Source of the DNA: Paractinoplanes atraurantiacus
GTDB taxonomy: Bacteria; Actinomycetota; Actinomycetes; Mycobacteriales; Micromonosporaceae
Direction: 5' to 3'
Length of the DNA: 64,000 nucleotides
Assembly: GCF_900215205.1 (NCBI RefSeq)
Contig: NZ_OBDY01000006.1
Location: 310,001-374,000, forward strand
Shown piece after piece: positions 8,933 to 16,840 of the stretch. The notes beneath the pieces are model-generated. The model was not told where the DNA came from and made no database searches. It saw nothing but the letters and a program-made list of their open reading frames with translations. Positions within the stretch are counted from its first letter, which is position 1; each line of letters opens with the position of its first letter. The position numbers and the translations under genes are program-made.

Positions 8933-9259
8933 ATGGGCGCCCTCAAGCCATGGCACATCATCGTCTTCGTGGTGGTCCTCGTGCTGCTCTTCGGCGCGAA
9001 GCGTCTTCCGGACGCGGCTCGTTCCCTGGGCCGGTCGCTGCGGATCATCAAGGCCGAGACCAAGGGCCTGGTCGACGACAACAACGACGTCGCCGAGAAG
9101 GCCGAGCCGCAGTACGGCCGCCAGCCCCTGCAGGGCGAGGTGCAGCAGCCCGGTGGCTACCAGCAGGCTCCGCCGCCGCCCTCGGCGGCGTACCAGCAGC
9201 CGCAGCAGCCGCCCGCGCAGCCCTATGTCGACCCGGTGCAGCGCACCAACGACCGCTGA
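8933..9259 (+). CDS. tatA: Sec-independent translocase subunit TatA
   Basis: 108 residues. Forms the pore part of the twin-arginine system that exports folded proteins. One N-terminal membrane helix ([20 protein letters not shown]) contains the FGxKRLP hinge, followed by the amphipathic helix [20 protein letters not shown], then an unstructured Gln/Pro-rich tail ([18 protein letters not shown]). ATG 8933 follows a GGAG box at 8922-8925. tatC starts ten bases after the stop. Confidence 0.96.
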   Translation: MGALKPWHIIVFVVVLVLLFGAKRLPDAARSLGRSLRIIKAETKGLVDDNNDVAEKAEPQYGRQPLQGEVQQPGGYQQAPPPPSAAYQQPQQPPAQPYVDPVQRTNDR

Positions 9260-9268
9260 CCCTCGGCC

Positions 9269-10234
9269 ATGCAGCTGACCCTTCGCCGCAACAAAGGGCC
9301 TAGCAAGTTCCAGCAGGCGGCCGACGGCTCGATGACCCTGATCGACCACATCAGGGAGTTGCGAAACAGGCTGTTCGTCGCCTCGCTCGGGCTCGTGGTG
9401 GGCCTGATCGTCGGCTTCATCGTCTCGAAGTGGGTCTTCCATCAGCTCGAGGCGCCGTACTGCCAGCTACCGAGTTCGCAGGCGGTCCGTGCCGACGGCA
9501 CGCAGTACTGCGACTGGATCGTGCTCGGCGTCGGCGACCAGCTCCTGCTCCGCCTCAAGATCGCCCTGTGGGTCGGCCTCATCGTCGGCGCGCCGGTCTG
9601 GCTCTACCAGCTGTGGGCGTTCATCGCGCCGGGCCTGCACAGGCACGAGCGCAAGTGGGCGTACGTGTTCGTGGCGATCTCCGTGCCGCTGTTCGTGGCC
9701 GGCGCGCTCCTGGCCTACCTGGTGGTCGGCCACAGCCTCCAGTTCATCATGGAAGCCGGCGTACTGGGGGAGAGCACCAAACTAGAAGTCTCGGCGTACG
9801 TCGGCTTCGTGACCAACATGTTGTTGATCTTCGGGGCGGCCTTCGAGTTCCCGTTGATCCTGCTCATGCTCAACTTCACCGGCGTGGTCTCGGCCCGCAA
9901 GCTGGCCGGCTGGTGGCGGATCGTGGTCTTCCTGTCGTTCGCCTTCGCGGCGATCGCCACCCCCGACCCGGGCCCGTTCGGCATGACACTGCTGGCCGCG
10001 TGCATGATCCTGCTGTACTGGATCGCGGTCGGCGTCGCCTATCTGAACGACAAGCGCAAGGGCCGCGGCAAGGAGATCTACGCCGACCTCGACGACGACG
10101 AGATCTCCCCGCTGACCGACGACCGTGTCCCGGTCGGCGCGTCCGATCCGATCGAGGCTCCGACGCCGATCGAGGCGCCGAGTCCGGTGTCGAAACCCCG
10201 CCCGCTGGACGGACGATTCGACGACATCTCGTAG
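9269..10234 (+). CDS. tatC: Sec-independent translocase subunit TatC
   Basis: 321 residues with six predicted helices. The receptor of the Tat system that binds twin-arginine signal peptides. The N-terminal LIDHIRELRNRL and the later FIAPGLHRHERKWAYVFV, with the conserved ELRNR and HERK blocks, mark the family, as does the last-helix region ATPDPGPFGMTLLAACMILLY. The C-terminal tail after helix 6 is long (about 75 residues), acidic and proline-rich, as in other actinomycetes. Likely client in this window: the exported protein encoded at 44001-46040. Confidence 0.96.
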   Translation: MQLTLRRNKGPSKFQQAADGSMTLIDHIRELRNRLFVASLGLVVGLIVGFIVSKWVFHQLEAPYCQLPSSQAVRADGTQYCDWIVLGVGDQLLLRLKIALWVGLIVGAPVWLYQLWAFIAPGLHRHERKWAYVFVAISVPLFVAGALLAYLVVGHSLQFIMEAGVLGESTKLEVSAYVGFVTNMLLIFGAAFEFPLILLMLNFTGVVSARKLAGWWRIVVFLSFAFAAIATPDPGPFGMTLLAACMILLYWIAVGVAYLNDKRKGRGKEIYADLDDDEISPLTDDRVPVGASDPIEAPTPIEAPSPVSKPRPLDGRFDDIS

Positions 10235-10253
10235 GGGTCTACGCTCCTCGGCT

Positions 10254-11435
10254 GTGACGAGCAATGAGATCGCGGTGCTGGCCAACCCTTCCGCGGGGCG
10301 GGGCCGGCACCGCGATCTGCTTCCCAGGGTCTTGAAAACCCTTTCCCAGGCGGGTGCCGTACGCGTCCTGGAAGCGCACAGCGGCCCCGGCGCCGAACGG
10401 GCATGCCGTGCCGCGGTCGAGTCCGGCGCGGCCGCCCTGGTGGCGGTCGGCGGCGACGGAACCGTGCACCGGGCCTTGCAGGCAGTGGCAGGCTCCTCCG
10501 TGCCTTTCGGCGTGATCCCCGCCGGCACAGGCAACGACTTCGCCGCCGGCGTAGGCATCCCCGCCGACGTCTTCGAGGCCGCCTCCACCATCACCGCCGC
10601 AATCCGCGCAAATCACACCGTCCCCGTAGATCTGGCCCGAATGACCTCACTAGGCCCGTCCGCCGGGGAGCGTCGCCCTGGGCCGGCCCTTAGCCCTGCA
10701 GCCGAGGAGCGCCGTCCTGGGCCAGCCACTAGTCCTGCCCTCGAGGAGCGCTTTTCTGGGCCGCCCCTTGGGCCCGCCGAGGAGCGTTTCCCTGGGCCAG
10801 CCCGCAGTCCTGCCGAGGAGCGCTTCACCGGACAGGCTGCCGATTCTGCCGCCGAGGGGCGGGGGCCGGCGCCGGCTGTCGTCCCGGCCCCCGCCCCTGA
10901 GGCGTTCGGTTCCGCGGGAGAGGGTGGGCATGTGCCGATTGAGCAGGCACGGTGGTTCGGGGCGGTGTTGGCCGGTGGTTTCGACGCTCTGGTGAACGAG
11001 CGCGCCAACCGGATGCGCTGGCCGCGGGGCCCTCGCCGCTACGACCTGGCCATCCTGCTGGAGCTGGCGCGGCTGCGCCCGCGCGTCTACGAGCTGGAGA
11101 TCGACGGCGCCGACCATGGTTTCACCGGCATGCTCGTGGCGGTCGGCAACTGCGCGAGCTACGGCGGCGGCATGCGGATCCTGCCGGGCGCCGATCCGTA
11201 CGACGGCCTGCTCGACGTTGTTGTCGCCGTGCCCTTCGGCCGCCTGGCCTTGGCCCGCCTCAAGCCCCGCCTCAATCGCGGCACACACGTCCATGACCGG
11301 CGTGTCCGAACATTCCGCGCAAAACAGATAAAACTCCGGTCGGCCGACATCATCGGCTACGCCGACGGCGAGCGGGTCGGCCCCCTGTCGCTCGACATTA
11401 CGTGTGTGCCGGGTGCAGTCCGGTTGCTCCGCTAG
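10254..11435 (+). CDS. Diacylglycerol/lipid kinase family protein with inserted peptide repeat
   Basis: 393 residues from GTG 10254. It should phosphorylate a lipid such as diacylglycerol or sphingoid base with ATP at the membrane. N-terminal domain: VLANPSAGRGRH, then GGDGTVHRAL near residues 66-75 and PAGTGNDFAAGVG near 88-100, the nucleotide-binding motifs of the DAGK catalytic domain. The C-terminal beta-sandwich resumes at about 235 (WFGAVLAGGFDALVNERAN; GGMRILPGADPYDGLLDV). Between them lie about 100 extra residues rich in Pro, Ala and Glu built from imperfect repeats (separate entry). Normal family length is about 290-300, so the insert explains the excess. Confidence 0.85.
   Translation: MTSNEIAVLANPSAGRGRHRDLLPRVLKTLSQAGAVRVLEAHSGPGAERACRAAVESGAAALVAVGGDGTVHRALQAVAGSSVPFGVIPAGTGNDFAAGVGIPADVFEAASTITAAIRANHTVPVDLARMTSLGPSAGERRPGPALSPAAEERRPGPATSPALEERFSGPPLGPAEERFPGPARSPAEERFTGQAADSAAEGRGPAPAVVPAPAPEAFGSAGEGGHVPIEQARWFGAVLAGGFDALVNERANRMRWPRGPRRYDLAILLELARLRPRVYELEIDGADHGFTGMLVAVGNCASYGGGMRILPGADPYDGLLDVVVAVPFGRLALARLKPRLNRGTHVHDRRVRTFRAKQIKLRSADIIGYADGERVGPLSLDITCVPGAVRLLR
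10658..10861 (+). repeat. In-frame 36/39-bp tandem repeat inside the lipid kinase gene
   Basis: Five to six degenerate copies of a unit starting GCCGAGGAGCG, beginning near 10661, 10701, 10740, 10776, 10812 and 10851. Steps are always 36 or 39 bases, so the frame is kept. The peptide reads as variants of AEERRPGPATSP. It falls in the loop between the nucleotide-binding and beta-sandwich domains. Steps of 36 and 39 point to slippage expansion under selection to stay in frame. Confidence 0.78.
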
Positions 11436-11482
11436 CCACACGGTCAGAAACCCCCACCGCGGCCGAATGTGAAGGCATGCAG

Positions 11483-11809
11483 ATGACCTCGCTCAGCTCG
11501 CTCGCGTCCGCCGCCTTCAACAGCGCCCGCAGCACCCTGAAGGACATGGCCGAGGCCGCTGCCGCCCAGTCCCAGACCACCATCTCCAACCGCGCGAAGC
11601 CCTCCGCCGCCTCCGACCGCGCCACCTCTGACCGCGCCGCCACTGACCGCGCCGCCTCTGGCGACGCTGCCAAGTCCACCGTCGCGGCCGCGGCCGAGAA
11701 GCCGGCGCTGGGCGCGATCGAGCAGGCTGTGGCCGACCGTAAGGCTGCGGGCACCGAGCCCAAGCCCTTCAAGGTCCGCCAGGGTCTCGCCCTGGACTCC
11801 TACGCCTGA
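11483..11809 (+). CDS. Ala/Ser-rich protein with SDRA-type repeats
   Basis: 108 residues; the start at ATG 11483 is preferred over ATG 11477 because GAAGG (11471-11475) is then 7 bases away. The N-terminal half is an amphipathic helix (LASAAFNSARSTLKDMAEAAAAQSQ). The centre has a short repeat, SDRATSDRAATDRAASGDAA, four imperfect 5-6-residue units, and the C-terminus is KPFKVRQGLALDSYA. No signal peptide and no family recognised. It has good GC3 and a plausible ribosome binding site, so it is probably expressed; role unknown. Confidence 0.55.
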   Translation: MTSLSSLASAAFNSARSTLKDMAEAAAAQSQTTISNRAKPSAASDRATSDRAATDRAASGDAAKSTVAAAAEKPALGAIEQAVADRKAAGTEPKPFKVRQGLALDSYA

Positions 11810-11860
11810 CGACAGCAAAGGCCGCCGACTCCGAGCTTGAGCGGCTCGAGGTGGTCAGTC

Positions 11861-12865
11861 TCAGTCAAATGGCGGCCCGGGTCCCGAACGCGCCGCATGG
11901 CGGCCCAAGTAATCGTCGGCAACGGCGGGTGATCGTCCGGCGCACTTCGGCCAGGAGGGAATTCTTTCGCCTCTCGCATTCTGCGAGCAATGGCCGCGCT
12001 GCTGTATCTTGGTCTTCGGAAACGCTCTTGGTGTTGCGCTGATGTGGTCAGAATGCTTCGCGCAAACGGCGACAGAGAAACCGCGTTTGACGACCCGCGC
12101 CGACGGCTCGGCCTGATTCGGCGACCTTTTCTGATCCGCCGGCTCTCGAGCGGATATGGTCATCCGCGATCGCCGAACGGCAATTGATCCCTGCGGCTCC
12201 GGGGTGGCAATCACGGCCTGCGGTTGCGCAGCGGACTCCGCTACCGCTGATCGTGCAGCGGCCTCCGCTACTGCCGGCCGCGGAGAGGGCTCCGCTACCG
12301 GCGGCTGTGGGGCGAACTCCGCTATTGGCGGCTGCGGAGAGGGCTCCGCTACCGGCGGCTGTGGGGCGAACTCCGCTATTGGCGGCTGCGGAGAGGGCTC
12401 CACTGCCGGCGGCTGTGGGGTGGACTCCGCTACTAGCGGCTGTGGACAGGACTGCGCTACCGGTGGCTGTGGGATGGACTCCGCTACTGGCGGCCGCGGA
12501 GCGGGGATCGCCGTTGATGGTTGGGATGCAGGAATCGCTGATGGTGCCTGAGGTGAAGGCGTTTTGGTCGGCGGCTGCAGGGCGGGTGTCGTTGCTTGTG
12601 GATCCGAAGCTGGTGCCTGCGGCTGCGGTGGTGGTGACGTGACCTGCGGCTGGGGCGACGCTGCCTGCTGGGCTCGGCGGTAGCCTTCCTCCATCCGTAG
12701 GCGAAAGAGCTTGAAGCCGTGGCGTTGCGCTAAGCCCCATTTTCGGCGGCGGTCGAGCTCACGTCGGTCCGCGTCGTTGCCGGGCGACCACTTGCGGGAA
12801 AGTGTGCGATCACTCATCGCGGACATCTGCTCGCGAGAGAAGAGGCCGATCTGCTGGTATCGCAT
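11861..12865 (-). CDS. Proline-rich nonapeptide-repeat protein
   Basis: 334 residues from ATG 12865 (an ATG two codons upstream also exists). Residues 1-65 are a charged, helical domain with a clear register (MRYQQIGLFSREQMSAM, RRELDRRRKWGLAQRHGFK) that looks like a real conserved domain. Residues about 70-210 are a Pro/Gln/Ala tract containing about ten copies of a nine-residue unit (PQPPVAEPS, PQPPIAEFA and variants). The last 95 residues are lower in GC and rich in Ser, Lys and His. No signal peptide or membrane helix. Base composition at both ends is clearly less GC-rich than its neighbours, which may mean acquisition or decay at the 3' end. Confidence 0.55.
   Translation of the reverse strand: MRYQQIGLFSREQMSAMSDRTLSRKWSPGNDADRRELDRRRKWGLAQRHGFKLFRLRMEEGYRRAQQAASPQPQVTSPPPQPQAPASDPQATTPALQPPTKTPSPQAPSAIPASQPSTAIPAPRPPVAESIPQPPVAQSCPQPLVAESTPQPPAVEPSPQPPIAEFAPQPPVAEPSPQPPIAEFAPQPPVAEPSPRPAVAEAAARSAVAESAAQPQAVIATPEPQGSIAVRRSRMTISAREPADQKRSPNQAEPSARVVKRGFSVAVCAKHSDHISATPRAFPKTKIQQRGHCSQNARGERIPSWPKCAGRSPAVADDYLGRHAARSGPGPPFD
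12236..12500 (-). repeat. 27-bp tandem repeat with exact 54-bp duplication
   Basis: About ten units of 27 bases; on the plus strand two alternating versions begin CTCCGCTACCGGCGGCTGTG and CTCCGCTATTGGCGGCTGCG. The 54-base pair of units at 12290-12343 is repeated without a visible change at 12344-12397; the next copy has several substitutions. The exact copy means that the last duplication is recent. Encodes the nonapeptide tract of the gene at 11861-12865 on the minus strand. Confidence 0.88.
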
Positions 12866-13048
12866 GACCAATTATCCCGCGGTCAGTCAGGCAAAGCCAT
12901 CTGCAAATCGTTCTGGATCATGCCAATATCTGTCCGAAACGCCGCCGGTATTACATGAATCAAATCATAGAAAAAGGCCAGAAAAAGCGGCGCAAGAGGG
13001 AGGATCGCAAAGCGCAACCCGGGCCGACGCGCAACCGGGGATCGCGAC
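12866..13048. other. Lower-GC upstream region of the repeat-protein gene
   Basis: Part of the 371-base gap between the HAD gene and the repeat-protein gene. It is unusually AT-rich for this window, with runs such as TGAATCAAATCATAGAAAAAG near 12955-12975, where promoters for the minus-strand gene would be expected. No reading frame with credible codon use was found on either strand. No specific promoter hexamers can be named with confidence. Confidence 0.4.
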
Positions 13049-13255
13049 ACCGTGGGAAGCGGAGCCCAACCGGCTCGAAGGGGTGAGTCGGGCGCCGGAG
13101 GGTGACCACTCACCCCGTACCGTGGAAAGCGAAGCGCGACTCATCACCGAGGGTGAGCCGGGCGCTGAAGGGCGACCCCGCACCCCCGTACCGTGGGAAG
13201 CAGCAGCGCAACCAGACACCCAGAGTGACCGAGGCGCTAAGCCGCGCACCCCGCC
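13049..13255. repeat. Three degenerate 70-bp direct repeats
   Basis: Units begin ACCGTGG at 13049, 13119 and 13190 (spacing 70 and 71). Each continues with AAGC(G/A)(A/G)AGC-type sequence, a GGGTGAG/C-GGGCGC core and a CACCCCGT ending. The 71-base step breaks any long reading frame, and no frame shows family similarity, so the array is non-coding apart from its overlap with the last codons of the HAD gene (stop at 13237). GGGTGA and TCACCC in the first unit can pair as a small hairpin. Confidence 0.62.
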
Positions 13256-13977
13256 AAAGCCAGCGTGGCCCCCAAACCGTTGGGCCGCCCAGGCTCGGCC
13301 GCCGGCAGGACCAGTGCCGCGCAGCCCGCCTTGACCGCGCCCGCGTCTGCCGGTGTGTCGCCGACCATCAGGGTGCGCTCGGGGTCTGCGCCGACCATGC
13401 CGCACGCGCGCAGGAAGATGGCCGGGTCGGGCTTTGTGCGGCCCACCTCGTAGCTCAGCGCGAAGGCGTCGACCAGCGACGACATCCCCCACGCGTCGAA
13501 GTGGGGGCGGATGTCGAAGCCGATGTTGCTCACCACCGCCACCTTGATGCCCGCCTCGTGCAGGGTGCGCAGCGTGGACGCCGTGTCCGCGTAGGGGAGC
13601 CAGCCGTCGGGGCCCAGGAGCCGGTCGTACAGGGCGTCCGCCAAACCCTCCACGTCCGTGGCGACGGTTGCGGCCAGGCCTGTGTAGGCGGCTCGGTGGC
13701 TATGTGCGTACAGATCCCGGTCTGACCAATGCTCGGCCAGGTGGAGCGGCACCCGGGCCGGCAGGGGGCCGCCGGCGCGCCCGGCCGTCACCAGGCGGTC
13801 GGCCAGGACCGTGGCCTTTGCCCGTTCCAGGGCGTGGCCGCAAGCCGCGGCGGCCGCCACGACCCATGTCACAGGGTCTTCCACCTGCGCCAACGTGCCG
13901 TGGAAGTCGAACAGCACGGCGTCGACCTGACGGTGCGGCCGATGGGGAGGGTGATCGGTCGATTCAACATCCGGCAC
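13237..13977 (-). CDS. HAD-family hydrolase
   Basis: 246 residues from GTG 13977. Rossmann-like phosphatase fold acting on a small phosphorylated substrate in the cytosol. Motif I is VDAVLFDFHGTL near residues 18-29: the nucleophile Asp is present, but the usual general acid Asp two positions later is His. Motif II VAVVSNIG (Ser/Asn), motif III KPDPAIF (Lys) and motif IV MVGDTPADAGAVKAG are all intact. Divergent from the helicase gene. Confidence 0.86.
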   Translation of the reverse strand: MPDVESTDHPPHRPHRQVDAVLFDFHGTLAQVEDPVTWVVAAAAACGHALERAKATVLADRLVTAGRAGGPLPARVPLHLAEHWSDRDLYAHSHRAAYTGLAATVATDVEGLADALYDRLLGPDGWLPYADTASTLRTLHEAGIKVAVVSNIGFDIRPHFDAWGMSSLVDAFALSYEVGRTKPDPAIFLRACGMVGADPERTLMVGDTPADAGAVKAGCAALVLPAAEPGRPNGLGATLALAGCAA

Positions 13978-14041
13978 GGGAGCACCATACCCATCGCGCC
14001 CGTGCTGCAAGTTGTCACACCCACGAACTAGCCTTGTGGTC

Positions 14042-16792
14042 ATGACGAGTCCCGCCGAACGGTATGCGGAATCGAAGCGGCGGGCGGCCCGGGTGGCCGA
14101 GTTTCCGGCGCTCGACGATTTCATGCTCGATGTCGGCTTCGACCTCGACGACTTCCAGCGCGCCGCGTGTGAGTCGCTCGAGCGTGGCAGCGGCGTGCTG
14201 GTGTGTGCCCCGACGGGGGCCGGCAAGACGGTGGTGGGCGAGTTCGCCGTGCACCTCGCGTTGCGGGCCGGTGAGCGCAAGTGCTTCTACACCACGCCGA
14301 TCAAGGCGCTGTCCAACCAGAAATACCACGACCTGGTCGAGCGGTACGGCCCGGACAAGGTCGGGCTGCTGACCGGCGACAACGTCATCAACGGCGACGC
14401 GCCGGTGGTCGTGATGACCACCGAGGTGCTGCGCAACATGCTCTATTCGGGCTCCGCGGCTCTGAAAAACCTGGCCTACGTGGTGATGGACGAGGTGCAC
14501 TACCTGGCCGACCGGTTCCGGGGCGCCGTGTGGGAAGAGGTGATCATCCACCTTCCGGCGTCCGTCACCCTCGTCTCGTTGTCGGCGACCGTCAGCAACT
14601 ACGAGGAGTTCGCCGACTGGCTGGTCACTGTGCGCGGGCAGACCGAGGTCGTGGTCAGTGAGCACCGGCCGGTTCCGCTCTGGCAGCACATGCTGGTCGG
14701 GCGCCGCATGTTCGACCTGTTCCACGACGCCGACGCCGCCAAGAAACACGACGTGCACCCTGAGCTGCTGCGTTATGCCCGGGAGATGCAGCGCCGCCTG
14801 GAGATGACCGATCGGTCGTACGGGCCCAGGGGCGGCCGGTCGAAACGCTGGCAGCCGCCGCCGCGGGCCGAGGTGATCGACCGGCTGGAGCGGGCCGGGC
14901 TGCTTCCGGCGATCCTGTTCATCTTCAGCCGGGCCGGCTGCGACGCCGCCGTGCAGCAGATCCTGGGAGCGGGGATGCGGCTGACCGACGCCGACGAGCG
15001 GGCCGAGATCCGGCGCATCGCCGAGGCGAAGGTGGCCAGCATCCCGCGGGAGGACCTCTCGGTCCTGGGCTACTGGGAGTGGCTCGACGGGCTCGAGCGG
15101 GGCGTGGCCGCCCACCACGCCGGCATGCTGCCCGCCTTCAAGGAGGCGGTCGAGGAGTGCTTCGTGCAGGGCCTGGTCAAGGCCGTGTTCGCCACCGAGA
15201 CGCTGGCGCTGGGCATCAACATGCCGGCCCGGTGCGTGGTGCTGGAGCGGCTGGTCAAGTTCAACGGCGAGGCGCATGTCGACCTCACCCCGGGGGAGTA
15301 CACGCAGCTCACCGGCCGGGCCGGCCGTCGCGGCATCGACGTCGAGGGCCACGCGGTCGTGCTGTGGAGCCCCGAGGTCGACCCGCGGCACGTGGCCGGG
15401 CTCGCGTCCACCCGGACCTATCCGCTGCGGTCGTCGTTCCGCCCGTCGTACAACATGGCCGTCAATCTCGTCGGCACCGTCGGGGCCGAGAAATCGCGGG
15501 AGCTGCTCGAGTCGTCGTTCGCGCAGTTCCAGGCCGACCGGTCGGTGGTCGGGCTGGCGCGGCAGGTCCAGCGCAACGTCGACACCATGCAGGCGTACGG
15601 CAACGACGCCGCCTGCCACCACGGTGACTTCGACGAATACTTCGCCATCCGTGTCGCCATCGCCGACCGGGAGCGGGCCATGGCCCGTGAGGGCGCCTCG
15701 CAGCGCCGGGCCGCGGCGACGTCCTCGCTGGAGAAACTGCGGGTGGGCGACGTGATCCGGGTGCCGCAGGGGCGCCGCGCGGGGCTGGCCGTGGTGCTCG
15801 AGGCGCCGACCGGCGGCTTCGGTGAGCCCCGGCCGCTGGTGCTGACGCAGGACCGCTGGGCCGGGCGGGTCAGCCCGGCCGACTTCGGCGGGCCGGCCGA
15901 GGTGCTCGACCGTCTGCGCGTGCCGAAACACTTCAACCACCGCTCGCCGGGCGCCCGGCGTGACCTGGCCGCGCAGATCGCCGCGACCGGTCACGACCGG
16001 CACGGCGGCGGGCGGCGGCGCAACAAGGGCGCCCAGCCGGGTGAGGACGCCGAGATCGCGCTGCTCAAGGTGCGGCTGCGGCAGCATCCGTGCCACGCCT
16101 GCCCCGAGCGTGAGGATCACGCCCGCTGGGCCGAGCGCCGGCACCGTCTTCAGCGCGACACCGAGGCGCTGAGGGACAAGGTCGCCGGGCGTACGGGGTC
16201 ACTCGCGCGCACGTTCGACCAGGTCTGCGCGGTGCTCACCGAGCGCGGCTACCTGAGCGGCGACGGCGAGGTGACCGAGGCCGGGCGCATGCTGGGCCGC
16301 ATCTGGTCCGAGGCCGACCTGCTGGTGGCCGAGTGTCTGCGCCAGGGCGTGTGGGACGGGCTGGCGCCCGACGAGCTGGCGGCCGCGGTGTCCATGGTGC
16401 TCTACGAGTCGCGGCGCGAGGGCGACGACCGGGCGTCGGTGCCGAAAGGCCCGATCACCTCGGCCGTCGACGCGTGCACCAAGCTGTGGGGCGAGATCGC
16501 CGCCGACGAGTCGGGCCACGGGCTCAGCCTCACGCGCGAGCCCGACCCGGGCTTCGTGTGGCCGATGTTCCGGTGGGCGCGCGGCGAGCCGCTGGCCCGG
16601 GTGCTGGCCAGCGGGCACAACTTCGACGCCGACATGCCGGCCGGTGACTTCGTGCGCTGGGCGCGGCAGGTGCTCGACCTGCTCGGGCAGATCCGTGAGG
16701 CGTCGGCGGCCTCGGCCGACGTGCGCGACACGGCCCGCGAGGCGATCAAGTTGGTCAACCGGGGGGTCCTGGCCTACCAAGCCGGGCTGTGA
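14042..16792 (+). CDS. helY: DEAD/DEAH-box RNA helicase, HelY/Ski2-Mtr4-like
   Basis: 916 residues. ATP-dependent helicase thought to unwind RNA; mycobacterial HelY is the nearest named relative. Motif I APTGAGKT lies at residues 56-63, motif II DEVH in YVVMDEVHYLADRFRG, motif III SATVSNYEEF, helicase C motif IFSRAGCDAAVQQ, motif VI GRAGRRGID, and a C-terminal DSHCT region (LDLLGQIREAS). All catalytic residues look present. ATG 14042 is chosen because family proteins start just before FPALDDF. Same position after tatC as in related genomes, although accessory genes now intervene. Confidence 0.93.
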   Translation: MTSPAERYAESKRRAARVAEFPALDDFMLDVGFDLDDFQRAACESLERGSGVLVCAPTGAGKTVVGEFAVHLALRAGERKCFYTTPIKALSNQKYHDLVERYGPDKVGLLTGDNVINGDAPVVVMTTEVLRNMLYSGSAALKNLAYVVMDEVHYLADRFRGAVWEEVIIHLPASVTLVSLSATVSNYEEFADWLVTVRGQTEVVVSEHRPVPLWQHMLVGRRMFDLFHDADAAKKHDVHPELLRYAREMQRRLEMTDRSYGPRGGRSKRWQPPPRAEVIDRLERAGLLPAILFIFSRAGCDAAVQQILGAGMRLTDADERAEIRRIAEAKVASIPREDLSVLGYWEWLDGLERGVAAHHAGMLPAFKEAVEECFVQGLVKAVFATETLALGINMPARCVVLERLVKFNGEAHVDLTPGEYTQLTGRAGRRGIDVEGHAVVLWSPEVDPRHVAGLASTRTYPLRSSFRPSYNMAVNLVGTVGAEKSRELLESSFAQFQADRSVVGLARQVQRNVDTMQAYGNDAACHHGDFDEYFAIRVAIADRERAMAREGASQRRAAATSSLEKLRVGDVIRVPQGRRAGLAVVLEAPTGGFGEPRPLVLTQDRWAGRVSPADFGGPAEVLDRLRVPKHFNHRSPGARRDLAAQIAATGHDRHGGGRRRNKGAQPGEDAEIALLKVRLRQHPCHACPEREDHARWAERRHRLQRDTEALRDKVAGRTGSLARTFDQVCAVLTERGYLSGDGEVTEAGRMLGRIWSEADLLVAECLRQGVWDGLAPDELAAAVSMVLYESRREGDDRASVPKGPITSAVDACTKLWGEIAADESGHGLSLTREPDPGFVWPMFRWARGEPLARVLASGHNFDADMPAGDFVRWARQVLDLLGQIREASAASADVRDTAREAIKLVNRGVLAYQAGL

Positions 16793-16840
16793 TCACTCTA
16801 GGATGTGTGCACTGTCGATGTAGGAAGACGGGGTGCGGCA

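Noticed and set aside
7574..9442. 622-codon minus-strand frame across pafC and tatA
   Set aside because: Antisense to well-known genes; composition dominated by His, Arg and Gly.
12156..12642. Two plus-strand frames through the 27-bp repeats (Cys/Gly-rich and Ala/Pro-rich)
   Set aside because: Any frame stays open in a 27-base repeat. The minus-strand frame alone has a conserved-looking N-terminal domain outside the repeats.
13049..13255. CRISPR-like array
   Set aside because: Units of 70 bases are degenerate along their whole length with no constant-repeat/unique-spacer structure, and no cas genes are nearby.
12711..13334. Plus-strand 207-codon frame over the 70-bp repeats
   Set aside because: The 71-base step changes the phase of the repeat within the frame, and no start with a ribosome site or domain is present.
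14015..16144. 709-codon open frame antisense to the helicase
   Set aside because: Rich in Arg, Gly, His and Pro with no domain similarity; typical of the mirror frame of a high-GC gene. The helicase on the plus strand has all motifs.
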